In this document: piece after piece, positions 25,870 through 34,471 of the stretch
How the letters are laid out: each line of letters begins with the position of its first letter
Position numbering within the stretch: position 1 is the stretch's first letter
From: Pseudomonas maioricensis
Lineage (GTDB): Bacteria; Pseudomonadota; Gammaproteobacteria; Pseudomonadales; Pseudomonadaceae
DNA: 50,888 bases
Direction: 5' to 3'
Assembly (NCBI RefSeq): GCF_022790535.1
Contig: NZ_LOHG01000003.1
Location: 234,229-285,116, forward strand
Position numbers and translations under genes: made by a program
The notes under the pieces: model-generated
Told to the model about the DNA's origin: nothing
Database searches by the model: none
Seen by the model: the letters and a program-made list of their open reading frames with translations, nothing else

Positions 25870-26403
25870 ATGCCCCATTCTTCTGAAACATCTGCGCTGG
25901 TCGGCACTCGCTGGGTCGAGTTCGGCCTCGCGCTGTTCACGCTGCTGATCGGCGCAGTCGTGATGTACGGCAGCCTCGACCAAGGCATTGGCTGGGGAGA
26001 CGCCGGTCCCGAGCCAGGCTACTTCCCCTTCTACATTGGCCTGCTATTGAGCTGCGCCAGCCTGGGGAACGTCGTCCTGACCCTGATTCGCTGGCAGGCA
26101 TTGAGCGTCGCTTTTGTCAGCCGTACGCAGTTTGCCCAAGTGTTATCGGTGTTCATCCCCATCGCCCTGTTTGTCGCAGCCATGCCGTTCACTGGCATCT
26201 ATATGGCCTCGGCGGTGTTTATCGCCTGGTTCATGTGGCGCGACCGGGTACGGGCCAAACCTTACGGCAAATGGGTGATCTGCTCGGTGTCTGGCGGCGC
26301 GGTACTGGCCAGCTACCTGATTTTCGCCTTGTGGTTCAAAGTGCCTCTGGACGCAGGTCCGGTCGGTGACTGGCTGGCAATGGCCGGGAGATCGATGCAA
26401 TGA
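25870..26403 (+). CDS. tctB: Tripartite tricarboxylate transporter small membrane subunit (TctB)
   Basis: A 177-residue inner-membrane protein with four predicted helices, matching the TctB family in size and pattern: a first helix FGLALFTLLIGAVVMYGS, the short motif GPEPGYFPFYIGLLL between helices 1 and 2, then two C-terminal helices. It partners TctA in the permease; its exact role in transport is not well known. GGAGG lies before the ATG. The end overlaps tctA by 4 bp (ATGA), which suggests coupled translation of the two membrane subunits. Confidence 0.9.
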   Translation: MPHSSETSALVGTRWVEFGLALFTLLIGAVVMYGSLDQGIGWGDAGPEPGYFPFYIGLLLSCASLGNVVLTLIRWQALSVAFVSRTQFAQVLSVFIPIALFVAAMPFTGIYMASAVFIAWFMWRDRVRAKPYGKWVICSVSGGAVLASYLIFALWFKVPLDAGPVGDWLAMAGRSMQ

Positions 26404-27929
26404 CCGAGTTCGATTCTCTGCTGCACGGCATGAACCTGATCCTTACCCCTGGGCATATCGGCCTGATGGTGGTCGGTGTACTGCTGGGCATTCTTGTCGG
26501 CGTGCTGCCCGGCCTTGGCGCCCCCAATGGTGTTGCCCTGCTACTGCCGCTGACCTTCACCATGTCGCCAGTCTCGGCCATCATTCTTTTATCGTGCATG
26601 TACTGGGGGGCATTGTTTGGTGGGTCGATTACCTCGATTCTGTTCAATATTCCCGGCGAGCCGTCATCGGTGGCGACCACCTTTGACGGTTACCCCATGG
26701 CCCGCGACGGCCGTGCAGCCGAAGCCCTGACCGCCGCATTCAGTTCGGCACTGATCGGCGCACTGGCTGGCGTGCTGTTGCTGACCTTCCTGTCGACGCG
26801 GATCGCCGAATTTGCCATGTCGTTCAGCTCGCCGGAGTTTTTCGCGGTGTATCTCCTGGCGTTCTGTACGTTCATCGGCATGAGCAAAAACCCGCCGCTG
26901 AAAACCGTGGTTGCGATGATGATCGGCTTCGCCATGGCCGCAGTCGGCATGGACACGGTGTCCGGCAACCTGCGCCTGACCTTCGATCAACCGATCCTGA
27001 TGACCGGCATCAGCTTCGAAGTGGCGGTGATCGGCCTGTTCGGTATTGGTGAAATCCTCTGCACGGTAGAGGAAGGCCTGGTATTCCGTGGCGAACATGC
27101 GCGTATCACGCCGATGACGATTCTGCGTACATGGGCCAAATTGCCGCGTTACTGGCTGACGATTTTGCGCAGTACGCTGGTTGGCTGCTGGATGGGCATC
27201 ACCCCGGGCGGCCCGACAGCTGCCTCCTTCATGGGCTACAGCCTGGCGCGGCGCTTCTCGAAAAACCGCGACAACTTTGGCAAGGGTGAAGTGGAAGGCG
27301 TGATCGCACCGGAAACGGCCGACCACGCAGCAGGGACCAGCGCTCTGCTGCCCATGCTGACGCTGGGCATACCTGGCTCGGCCACTGCCGCAGTGATGAT
27401 GGGCGGCTTGATGATCTGGGGCCTGCATCCTGGTCCGACCTTGTTTGTTGAGCAGCATGATTTCGTCTGGGGCCTGATCGCCAGTATGTACCTGGGGAAT
27501 GTCGTCAGCCTGATCGTGGTGCTGGCAACCGTGCCGCTGTTTGCTTCGATACTGCGCATACCGTTCTCGATCATTGCCCCGATCATCATCATGATCTGCG
27601 CGATCGGTGCGTACTCAGTGCATAACTCGCTGTTCGACGTCGGCCTGATGCTGGTCTTTGGCGCGTTGGGTTATCTATTCAAAAAGCTTGGCTACCCGAT
27701 TGCACCCTTGGTGCTGGCGGCGGTATTGGGCGACAAGGCTGAAGACGCCTTCCGCCAGTCGATGCTGTTCTCCGATGGGCAACTGGGTATTTTCTGGTCC
27801 AACCCGCTGGTGGGCAGTTTGACCACGGCGGCCATGGTGATGCTGTTCTGGCCGTTGATTTCCAGCGGGATCCGCAATGCATTGGGTTGGCGCACGCGTC
27901 AAGCCGCCAAAGCGAAATCAGCTCAGTGA
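26400..27929 (+). CDS. tctA: Tripartite tricarboxylate transporter large membrane subunit (TctA)
   Basis: The main permease subunit, with about 12 membrane helices, which drives uptake of the acid with the ion gradient. The 509-residue product carries the TctA duplicated signature: GVLPGLGAPNGVALLLPLTF near 37-56 and the matching loop GITPGGPTAASFMGYSLARRFSK in the middle, plus ETADHAAGTSALLPMLTLGI-like sequence. The length is normal for the family. It is followed by a weak stem-loop and then the LysR gene on the same strand. Confidence 0.93.
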   Translation: MTEFDSLLHGMNLILTPGHIGLMVVGVLLGILVGVLPGLGAPNGVALLLPLTFTMSPVSAIILLSCMYWGALFGGSITSILFNIPGEPSSVATTFDGYPMARDGRAAEALTAAFSSALIGALAGVLLLTFLSTRIAEFAMSFSSPEFFAVYLLAFCTFIGMSKNPPLKTVVAMMIGFAMAAVGMDTVSGNLRLTFDQPILMTGISFEVAVIGLFGIGEILCTVEEGLVFRGEHARITPMTILRTWAKLPRYWLTILRSTLVGCWMGITPGGPTAASFMGYSLARRFSKNRDNFGKGEVEGVIAPETADHAAGTSALLPMLTLGIPGSATAAVMMGGLMIWGLHPGPTLFVEQHDFVWGLIASMYLGNVVSLIVVLATVPLFASILRIPFSIIAPIIIMICAIGAYSVHNSLFDVGLMLVFGALGYLFKKLGYPIAPLVLAAVLGDKAEDAFRQSMLFSDGQLGIFWSNPLVGSLTTAAMVMLFWPLISSGIRNALGWRTRQAAKAKSAQ

Positions 27930-27938
27930 TTAGGAAGG

Positions 27939-27952
27939 GGCTAGTAAGCCCT
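27939..27952 (+). terminator. Weak stem-loop after tctA
   Basis: GGGCT-AGTA-AGCCC is followed by the modestly T-rich sequence TGATATTTCTTG. It could be a partial terminator between tctA and the LysR gene. The stem is short and the U-run is poor, so read-through into lysR is likely. Confidence 0.35.
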
Positions 27953-28000
27953 GATATTTCTTGTCAGGCTCAGCCCCAGACTTTTCTGCGAGCGGCGACC

Positions 28001-28945
28001 ATGACCCGAATTCCTGATGCCAACGTCATTCACAGCCGCCTGCGCCTGCGCCAGTTGCGTTTGATGCTGGCGCTTCAGGAACTGGGATCGTTGCGCCGGG
28101 CGGCGGACGATATCGGTATGACTCAGCCCGCTGCGACCAAAATGCTCCACGAAGCCGAAGACCTGCTCGGCGTCGAGCTATTTGAGCGCCTGCCACGAGG
28201 CATGCGCCCTACGCAGTTTGGCGAAACCGTGATCTATTACGCGCGCATGGTGTTTGCCGAACTGAGCGGCATGCGTGAAGAACTGGTAGCGCTGGAATCC
28301 GGCAACCTTGGCCGGGTGGCAGTCGGCGCTATCCCCGCCCTGGCCTCAGGGCTGCTGACCCGCACTATCGCTGACTTGAAGAAAAGCCATCCGCGTTTGT
28401 CCATGAGTATTCAGGTCGATACCAGCGATGTGCTGGTTCAGGCCTTGTTACAGGACCAACTGGACGTGGTGCTCGGCCGGATACCTGGCGGCGCACGGGC
28501 TGAAGAACTGCTGTTCGACAGCCTGGGCGAAGAAGAACTCTGCGTGGTGGCTGGCGCCAATCACCCCATGGCCGATGCCACCCATCTGGGCTGGGCCGAC
28601 ATGCAGAACATGACCTGGGTCCTGCAACAGCACCCCAGTCCGATGCGCTCGATCATTAATCAGGTGTTCCACAACGCACGCGTCGACATCCCCAGCAGTA
28701 TTGTTGAAACCACCTCGATCATGACCTTGCTGTCACTGGTCCAACAGACCGACATGCTGGGTGTAACGCCGGTGTCAGTGGTCGAGGACTATCCGGGGCG
28801 CGACCTGCTGGCCGTGTTGCCGATCAAATTCGAAGCGCGTCTACCGCCTTACGGGCTGATCACGCGCCGCCACCGCGTTCAGTCCTCAGCCATGCAAGCG
28901 TTCATGAACTCGGTCAAAAGTGAACAACGTGCTGTACGCAGTTGA
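28001..28945 (+). CDS. LysR-type transcriptional regulator of the sugar-acid island
   Basis: A 314-residue LysR-family regulator. The N-terminal winged helix is clear (RLRQLRLMLALQELGSLRRAADDIGMTQPAATKMLHEAEDLLG over about residues 15-57), followed by FERLPRGMRPT and an effector-binding periplasmic-protein-like domain. The ATG at 28001 fits the family start; a longer frame overlaps tctA. It lies directly after tctCBA and is the only regulator gene in the 18-29 kb island, so it is the best candidate to bind the three T-N11-A dyads at 20880, 24439 and 24654. The inducer is presumably the acid substrate or an intermediate. Confidence 0.92.
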   Translation: MTRIPDANVIHSRLRLRQLRLMLALQELGSLRRAADDIGMTQPAATKMLHEAEDLLGVELFERLPRGMRPTQFGETVIYYARMVFAELSGMREELVALESGNLGRVAVGAIPALASGLLTRTIADLKKSHPRLSMSIQVDTSDVLVQALLQDQLDVVLGRIPGGARAEELLFDSLGEEELCVVAGANHPMADATHLGWADMQNMTWVLQQHPSPMRSIINQVFHNARVDIPSSIVETTSIMTLLSLVQQTDMLGVTPVSVVEDYPGRDLLAVLPIKFEARLPPYGLITRRHRVQSSAMQAFMNSVKSEQRAVRS

Positions 28946-29099
28946 ACACGGCCTCGAACTAATTCCCCCCTGCCCCTCTCTACTCCTGCGCTAGATGTAC
29001 GTCGTTCAACTCCCATTCAGCTAATGCGTCTGACAATCAGACTGGCGCGATGTGTGGGTAGCAGCGACACTCCTTACAGGATAAGAAGAGGATTCCCAC

Positions 29100-29978
29100 A
29101 TGCTATGGAAAAAGGGTCGGCGCAGCGATAACGTCGTGGACGCACGGGACGGCAGCAGCGGCGGCGGTGGGATGCGCATTGGCGGCAAGGGACTCGGCAT
29201 CGGTGGCGTGATCATCATTGTGGCTATCGGTCTGTTGACCGGTCAGGACCCGATGCAGATTCTCGGCCAACTCACCGGCCAGGCAACTCAGGCACCACCG
29301 TCCAGCCAGACGCGTCAGGCTCCGCCAGCCAACGATGAACAGGCAGAATTCGTCCGTTCGATTCTCGGCGATACCGAAGACACATGGCGCGCAGCCTTCC
29401 AGTTGGGCGGCCGCCAATACAAAGATCCAACGCTGGTGCTGTTCAGCGGCCAGGTGCAGTCTGCGTGCGGCTTTGCAACATCGGCCAGCGGACCGTTTTA
29501 TTGCCCGGCTGACCAGAAGGTGTATCTGGACATGGAGTTCTTCCGCGAAATGTCACAACGCTTCAAAGCTGCGGGGGATTTTGCTCAGGCCTATGTGATT
29601 GCTCACGAAGTAGGTCACCATGTGCAGACATTGCTGGGCGTTTCTGAAAAAGTCGATGCCGCCCGCCGCAGTGGCCAGCGCATGGAAGGCAGCAACGGTT
29701 TGCTGGTTCGCCAGGAGCTTCAGGCCGACTGTCTGGCAGGCGTTTGGGCCTATAACGCACAAAAGCGTTTGAACTGGCTTGAGCCGGGTGATATTGAAGA
29801 AGCCTTGAATGCAGCCAACGCCATTGGCGATGATCGCCTTCAACAACAGGGTCAAGGCCGCGTAGTGCCAGACTCGTTTACTCACGGGACGTCCGCCCAA
29901 CGGGTTCGCTGGTTCAAAACCGGCTTCTCCCAGGGTCAACTCAACCAGTGCGACACCTTCGCCGCCAAGAGCCTCTGA
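29100..29978 (+). CDS. ypfJ: Putative neutral zinc metallopeptidase (YpfJ family)
   Basis: A 292-residue membrane-anchored protein of the YpfJ/zinc_peptidase family. It has a basic N-terminus, a glycine-rich stretch, one transmembrane helix at about 34-46, a Pro/Gln linker to about 78, then the peptidase domain with the zincin motif HEVGHH (His169, Glu170, His173) and CxxxxxxxxxxxC-type cysteines around 123-135. The catalytic residues are intact, but no substrate is known for the family. It is 4 bp upstream of a hydrolase gene, so they are probably co-transcribed. Confidence 0.9.
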   Translation: MLWKKGRRSDNVVDARDGSSGGGGMRIGGKGLGIGGVIIIVAIGLLTGQDPMQILGQLTGQATQAPPSSQTRQAPPANDEQAEFVRSILGDTEDTWRAAFQLGGRQYKDPTLVLFSGQVQSACGFATSASGPFYCPADQKVYLDMEFFREMSQRFKAAGDFAQAYVIAHEVGHHVQTLLGVSEKVDAARRSGQRMEGSNGLLVRQELQADCLAGVWAYNAQKRLNWLEPGDIEEALNAANAIGDDRLQQQGQGRVVPDSFTHGTSAQRVRWFKTGFSQGQLNQCDTFAAKSL

Positions 29979-29982
29979 TCAC

Positions 29983-30969
29983 ATGATAAAACCGCTACTG
30001 ATCCTGTCGTTAAGTGCCCTTCTGAGTTTCAACGCTCACGCCGAGGATCAGGCGGTCAAATCCATCAGCCCGGAGCGCCTGACAATCAACGGCGCTCAGG
30101 CGACGCTTGGCATGAGCCTGAACTGGAAACAACCTCGCCCTCAGATCGAGCGTGCAGTGATTGTGTTGCATGGCCGGTTGCGTAATGCGCCTACCTACCT
30201 GCGCAGCATCGAACGCGCTGCCAATCAGTCAAAACAGCGCACCAAGACCCTGCTGATCGCGCCGCAATTCCTGGATGAGAAGGACATTACCGCGCACCAC
30301 CTGGGCGACAACATATTGCGCTGGCACGGCAACCAGTGGATGGCAGGCGAAAACTCTGTAGGGCCCAAACCGGTCAGCTCGTTTCTGGTCATCGACCATA
30401 TTCTGCGCCGCCTGAGTGACAGCAAGCTGTTCCCGAACCTCAAGGAAATCGTTATCGCCGGGCATTCCGGTGGCGCGCAAGTGGTCCAGCGTTACGTGAT
30501 GCTGGGCGGCAAAGAGGATGTGTTGCTGACGAAAGAAGGCATCAAGTTGCGCTACGTGATTGCCAACCCCTCGTCCTATGCCTATTTCGATACAGAGCGG
30601 CCAATGCCGGTGACCAAAGCCAGTTGCCCGGGCTTCAACGAGTGGAAATACGGTCTGAACGGAATGCCGCCGTATGCGGGCAAAGTCAAAACCGCTGACA
30701 TTGAAGACGATTACGTGAAACGTGACGTGACCTACCTGCTCGGTCAGCACGACACTGATCCGAAACACCCGGCCCTGGACAAGACCTGCGGCGCTGAAGC
30801 CCAAGGCACCCAGCGTCTGGAGCGCGGCGAGAACTACTTCAAGTACTTGCAGAAACGCCATCCAGAGGGCCTGAATCAGCGCCTGATCGTGGTACCGAAT
30901 GTAGGCCACAGCGGCGATGGAATCTTCACATCCCCGCAGGGCCAGGCGGTGTTGTTCAAGGATTTTTGA
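29983..30969 (+). CDS. Secreted alpha/beta hydrolase of unknown substrate
   Basis: A 328-residue protein with a signal peptide (MIKPLLILSLSALLSFNAHA, cut near residue 20). The alpha/beta hydrolase core has an early strand AVIVLHGRLRN, the nucleophile elbow AGHSGGAQ with Ser162, and a C-terminal VGHSGDG that offers the catalytic histidine near 311. It is therefore probably a periplasmic esterase or peptidase-like hydrolase; the family has no characterised member that I recall. It starts 4 bp after the YpfJ-type gene. A REPIN follows. Confidence 0.82.
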   Translation: MIKPLLILSLSALLSFNAHAEDQAVKSISPERLTINGAQATLGMSLNWKQPRPQIERAVIVLHGRLRNAPTYLRSIERAANQSKQRTKTLLIAPQFLDEKDITAHHLGDNILRWHGNQWMAGENSVGPKPVSSFLVIDHILRRLSDSKLFPNLKEIVIAGHSGGAQVVQRYVMLGGKEDVLLTKEGIKLRYVIANPSSYAYFDTERPMPVTKASCPGFNEWKYGLNGMPPYAGKVKTADIEDDYVKRDVTYLLGQHDTDPKHPALDKTCGAEAQGTQRLERGENYFKYLQKRHPEGLNQRLIVVPNVGHSGDGIFTSPQGQAVLFKDF

Positions 30970-30986
30970 TCTGAAGCAGATTTAAT

Positions 30987-31079
30987 CCTGTGAGAGCGGT
31001 GCTTGCCCGCGATACATGAGACGCGGCTGGAAGACACACCGCGTTATCGTTTATCGCGGGCAAGCACCGCTCCCACAGG
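30987..31079. repeat. REPIN, class III
   Basis: Inverted arms of the GTGGGAGCGGTGCTTGCC class (left arm with one change, GTGAGAG) between the convergent hydrolase and HAD genes. Confidence 0.9.
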
Positions 31080-31088
31080 GATTGCATT

Positions 31089-31688
31089 TCAACTAAAGTC
31101 ACTCAGCAAAGCCTTGATCTCCCCACAATCCTGCACATGCCAGTCCGCCAATTCCGGCCAGGGGTTTTCCGGCAGGTTGACCAGAATGGTTTTGGTACCG
31201 GCCGCACGCCCGCAATCCAGATCAAAACGATAATCACCGACCATCACCATCTGTGAGGCAGGCACTTGCCAGGCGTCGGCCAGGTGCAACAAGCCAGCCG
31301 GATCAGGCTTATGCGGTGCCTCATCGCGACCGAGAACATCCTCCACCGCAAAGCAATCCGCCAGACCGATGGCCTCAAGCGTCACGTGGGCCAGTTCCCG
31401 GGCGTTACGGGTCAGAATGCCCAGGCGATAACCACGTCCGGACAACTCCCGAACAAGCTCCACCGCGCCGGGCGCAGCTTTGGACGCAAGAGCCAGTTCA
31501 CGCTCATGCTCCAGCAGCCAGGCATGCTTGGCTGCCGCGACATCAGTAGGTAACGCCGCCAGATGCCCGAGAATGTCATGATCCTGCGGGATATCGAGTG
31601 CACGCTTGATGGCCGGGAAGTCATGAGCGGCAACGGTCAGCGTACCGTCCATGTCGAACACCCAGTGGCTGATCCCGGAAAGACTCAT
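31089..31688 (-). CDS. HAD-superfamily hydrolase (phosphatase-like)
   Basis: A 199-residue haloacid-dehalogenase-fold protein, subfamily IA. Motif I is VFDMDGTLT with Asp12 and Asp14, motif II is LGILTRNARE, and motif III/IV is MVGDYRFDLDCGRAAG with the metal-binding aspartates and a HKPDP element before it. It is likely to hydrolyse a small phosphomonoester, as phosphoglycolate-phosphatase relatives do, but the substrate is not set by the sequence. The ATG at 31688 overlaps the tesB stop by 4 bp, so the two genes form an operon. Confidence 0.85.
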   Translation of the reverse strand: MSLSGISHWVFDMDGTLTVAAHDFPAIKRALDIPQDHDILGHLAALPTDVAAAKHAWLLEHERELALASKAAPGAVELVRELSGRGYRLGILTRNARELAHVTLEAIGLADCFAVEDVLGRDEAPHKPDPAGLLHLADAWQVPASQMVMVGDYRFDLDCGRAAGTKTILVNLPENPWPELADWHVQDCGEIKALLSDFS

Positions 31689-32554
31689 GCCCAATCCTTG
31701 CGGTGCCGGATCAGACCTTCCTGACTGACCGAAGCCACCAGTTGCCCGGCACGGTTGTAAACGCTGCCACGGGAGAAACCACGGGAGTTACCCGCCCATG
31801 GGCTATCCATCGCGTACAACAACCAGTCGTCAGCCCGCAGATCTCCGTGAAACCACAACGAGTGATCAAGGCTGGCGACCTGCATATCTTTCTGCCAGAC
31901 CGTCTTGCCGTGAGGCAGCAGCGAAGTCGTCAGCAGGTTGAAGTCCGATGCGTAAGCCATCAGGTACTTGTGCAGCGCCGGGACTTCCGGCAACGCTCCG
32001 TCGGTACGGAACCAGATGTACTTCACCGCTTCAGTGGGCTGCGGATTGTAAGGATCGACAGCAGTGACCGGGCGAAACTCGATCGGTTTTGGGCAGAGCA
32101 TCTTGTCGCGCATGTTCTCCGGGATCAGATGCGCGCGCTGCTGCATCAATTCCAGTTCCGAAGGCAGGTTTTCCGGACCGACGATTTGCGGCATCGAGGT
32201 CTGGTGCTGGAAGCCCTGCTCGTCGTACTGAAACGAAGCGCTGCAGGTGAATATCGGCTGGCCCTTCTGGATGGCAGTCACACGGCGCGTACTGAAACTC
32301 CCACCATCACGCACTCGATCAACCTGATACACAACCGGCAGACCGGCGTCGCCCGGGCGCAGGAAATACCCGTGCAAAGAGTGCACATGCCGCGCATCTT
32401 CGACCGTCTGGCTGGCAGCCGACAAAGACTGGCCCAGTACCTGCCCACCGAACAACTGGCGAAAGCCAAGGTCCTGACTGCGGCCACGGAACAGGTTCTC
32501 TTCAATCGGTTCCAGGCTCAACAGCGCAACCAGATCATCCAACACTTGGCTCAT
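31685..32554 (-). CDS. tesB: Acyl-CoA thioesterase II (TesB)
   Basis: TesB hydrolyses medium- and long-chain acyl-CoA to free acid and CoA in the cytoplasm. The 289-residue product is a double hotdog protein with the family landmarks: FRGRSQDLGFRQLFGGQVLGQSL near 22-44, HSLHGYFLRPGD in the first half, and the catalytic region with the aspartate in ASLDHSLWFHG, the Ser/Thr region, and the glutamine in VASVSQEGLIR at the C-terminus. The length matches E. coli TesB (286). It is the first gene of a tesB-HAD operon. Confidence 0.94.
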   Translation of the reverse strand: MSQVLDDLVALLSLEPIEENLFRGRSQDLGFRQLFGGQVLGQSLSAASQTVEDARHVHSLHGYFLRPGDAGLPVVYQVDRVRDGGSFSTRRVTAIQKGQPIFTCSASFQYDEQGFQHQTSMPQIVGPENLPSELELMQQRAHLIPENMRDKMLCPKPIEFRPVTAVDPYNPQPTEAVKYIWFRTDGALPEVPALHKYLMAYASDFNLLTTSLLPHGKTVWQKDMQVASLDHSLWFHGDLRADDWLLYAMDSPWAGNSRGFSRGSVYNRAGQLVASVSQEGLIRHRKDWA

Positions 32555-32640
32555 TCATTACTCCTTACACAAAACCGTTCGCCGTCGCTTCAAGCGTGAC
32601 ACAAGCCGAAATGATACAGAAATTAACGCCATCAGCCCCC

Positions 32641-33210
32641 TCAAGCTTGCAGCGTATCCAGCCATTGTTGGCGAGTTATGCGATACAGCACGTGCGGCTG
32701 CAAAGGATGACCGGGCGGCAACTGCGGGTGATCAAAGTCATCGGCAGCGTCGGTGCTCATGCCGATGGCCTGCATGACTTTTTGCGACGGTTCGTTGCTC
32801 TGAGCCGTAAACGAAACGATCTGATCCACTCCCAGGCGCTCAAAGCCGCATCCCAAGGCCGTCCAGGCCGCTTCGCTGGCATAACCAAACCCCCAGTGCT
32901 CACGGGCCAGACGCCAGCCGATTTCAATCGCAGGGGTGAAATGCGCGTCAAAATTCACCACGCCCAGCCCGGTGAAACCAATGAACTGGCCGGTGTCCTT
33001 ACGCTCCAGCGCCCACAACCCGAAGCCCAGTTCGGCAAAGTGCCCACGCACGCGACCGATCAGTGCGGCGCTTTCCAGACGACTCAAAGGCTCCGGGAAA
33101 TAGCGCATGACGTGGGGATCCGCGCACATTTCGGCAAATGCGGCTAAATCGTCGTCTCGCCATTGGCGCATCAACAATCGCGCACTCTCGAGTTTGAGTA
33201 TCGGCTCCAT
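32641..33210 (-). CDS. GNAT-family N-acetyltransferase (RimJ/RimL-like)
   Basis: A 189-residue acetyltransferase of the Acetyltransf_3 group. It opens ESARLLMRQWRDDDLAAFAEMCADPHVMRYF, with the acetyl-CoA-binding strand and loop at EIGWRLAREHWGFGYASEAA and the conserved asparagine in TAQSNEPSQKVMQAIGM. Such enzymes acetylate protein N-termini or small molecules. It is divergent from a histone-deacetylase-like gene across 123 bp, which raises a possible acetylation/deacetylation pair. It is 86 bp upstream of tesB on the same strand. Confidence 0.87.
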   Translation of the reverse strand: MEPILKLESARLLMRQWRDDDLAAFAEMCADPHVMRYFPEPLSRLESAALIGRVRGHFAELGFGLWALERKDTGQFIGFTGLGVVNFDAHFTPAIEIGWRLAREHWGFGYASEAAWTALGCGFERLGVDQIVSFTAQSNEPSQKVMQAIGMSTDAADDFDHPQLPPGHPLQPHVLYRITRQQWLDTLQA

Positions 33211-33333
33211 CGGTTCTCTCCATTAACCGCTCAGTCATTGTGTCGGCCAGTGTAGCCTTGCGTTGAGCCACAAAGCTGGGCCTTCAGGGGCAATGCTGGC
33301 ACTATCCGGCTTCGACCCCTGACCGGACGCAAA

Positions 33334-34251
33334 ATGTCCCTGCCGCTCATCTATCACGAGGATTACAGCCCGGACTTCCCGGCTGACCATCGTTTCCCCA
33401 TGGACAAGTTCCGTTTGCTGCGCGATCACCTGATCGACAGCGGGCTGACCAGCGACGACGCTTTGCTGCGTCCGCAAATCTGTCCGAACGACATTCTTGC
33501 ACTGGCTCATGACCCTTCTTATATACGCCGTTATATGGAAGGCGACTTGTCCCGTGAAGATCAGCGACGCCTGGGCCTGCCCTGGAGCGCGGATCTGGCG
33601 CGACGTACGGTACGCGCTGTGGGCGGGTCACTGCTGACGGCTGAGCAGGCGTTACAGCACGGTCTGGCGTGTCATCTGGCGGGCGGCACCCATCATGCGC
33701 ATTACGATTACCCCGCCGGGTTCTGCATTTTCAACGATCTGGCGGTGATCAGTCAGTACCTGCTGCAAAGCGGGCGGGTGGACAAAGTACTGATCTTCGA
33801 TTGCGATGTGCATCAGGGCGACGGTACCGCGCGGATTCTGGCCGATACCGATGACGCGATTACCGTCTCGCTGCATTGCGAAAAGAACTTTCCGGCGCGT
33901 AAAGCGCAGAGCGACTGGGACATCCCGTTGCCGATGGGCATGGGCGATGACGAATACCTGAAAGTGGTAGATGACCTCCTCAACTATCTGTTGCCGCTCT
34001 ATCAGCCGGATCTGGTGCTCTACGATGCGGGGGTGGACGTGCATCAGGACGATGCGCTGGGTTATCTGAAGCTGACCGACGCCGGAGTGGCCGCCCGCGA
34101 TGAGGCCGTGCTGCGCCACTGTATCGGGCGCAACATCCCGGTCATGGGCGTGATTGGCGGCGGCTACAGCAAAGACCGACAGGCCCTGGCACGGCGGCAC
34201 GGGATTTTGCATCACAGCGCGCAGCGGGTCTGGGTGTCGGAGGGGTTGTGA
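33334..34251 (+). CDS. Histone deacetylase-like amidohydrolase (class II/AcuC group)
   Basis: A 305-residue zinc deacetylase of the arginase/HDAC fold. The active site is complete: the His120-His121 dyad in GGTHHAHYDYPAGFC, zinc ligands Asp158 and His160 (IFDCDVHQGDGTA) and Asp235 (YDAGVDVHQDD), and the tyrosine in GVIGGGYSKD (Tyr278). Bacterial members remove acetyl groups from lysine side chains or from polyamines and other small amides. The substrate is unknown; the facing GNAT gene is a possible partner. A class I REPIN follows the stop. Confidence 0.9.
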   Translation: MSLPLIYHEDYSPDFPADHRFPMDKFRLLRDHLIDSGLTSDDALLRPQICPNDILALAHDPSYIRRYMEGDLSREDQRRLGLPWSADLARRTVRAVGGSLLTAEQALQHGLACHLAGGTHHAHYDYPAGFCIFNDLAVISQYLLQSGRVDKVLIFDCDVHQGDGTARILADTDDAITVSLHCEKNFPARKAQSDWDIPLPMGMGDDEYLKVVDDLLNYLLPLYQPDLVLYDAGVDVHQDDALGYLKLTDAGVAARDEAVLRHCIGRNIPVMGVIGGGYSKDRQALARRHGILHHSAQRVWVSEGL

Positions 34252-34277
34252 ACTCTGTCTCATGACACCACGCAGGA

Positions 34278-34370
34278 CCTGTAGGAGTGAGCTTGCTCGC
34301 GATAGCGTTTAATCAGGCGAAGTATTTTCGATTGGAAGATTGCTATCGCGAGCAAGCTCACTCCTACAGG
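34278..34370. repeat. REPIN, class I
   Basis: Inverted arms CTGTAGGAGTGAGCTTGC, 27 bp after the HDAC-like gene stop. Confidence 0.92.
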
Positions 34371-34471
34371 TATGCGCTTCAATTCAAAGGATCGCATGTT
34401 GTTTGGTAGGAGCGACCGGGGCACGGTGCAGGTAGAATGCGCGACCAAACCGTAACGATATGCACCTCGCC

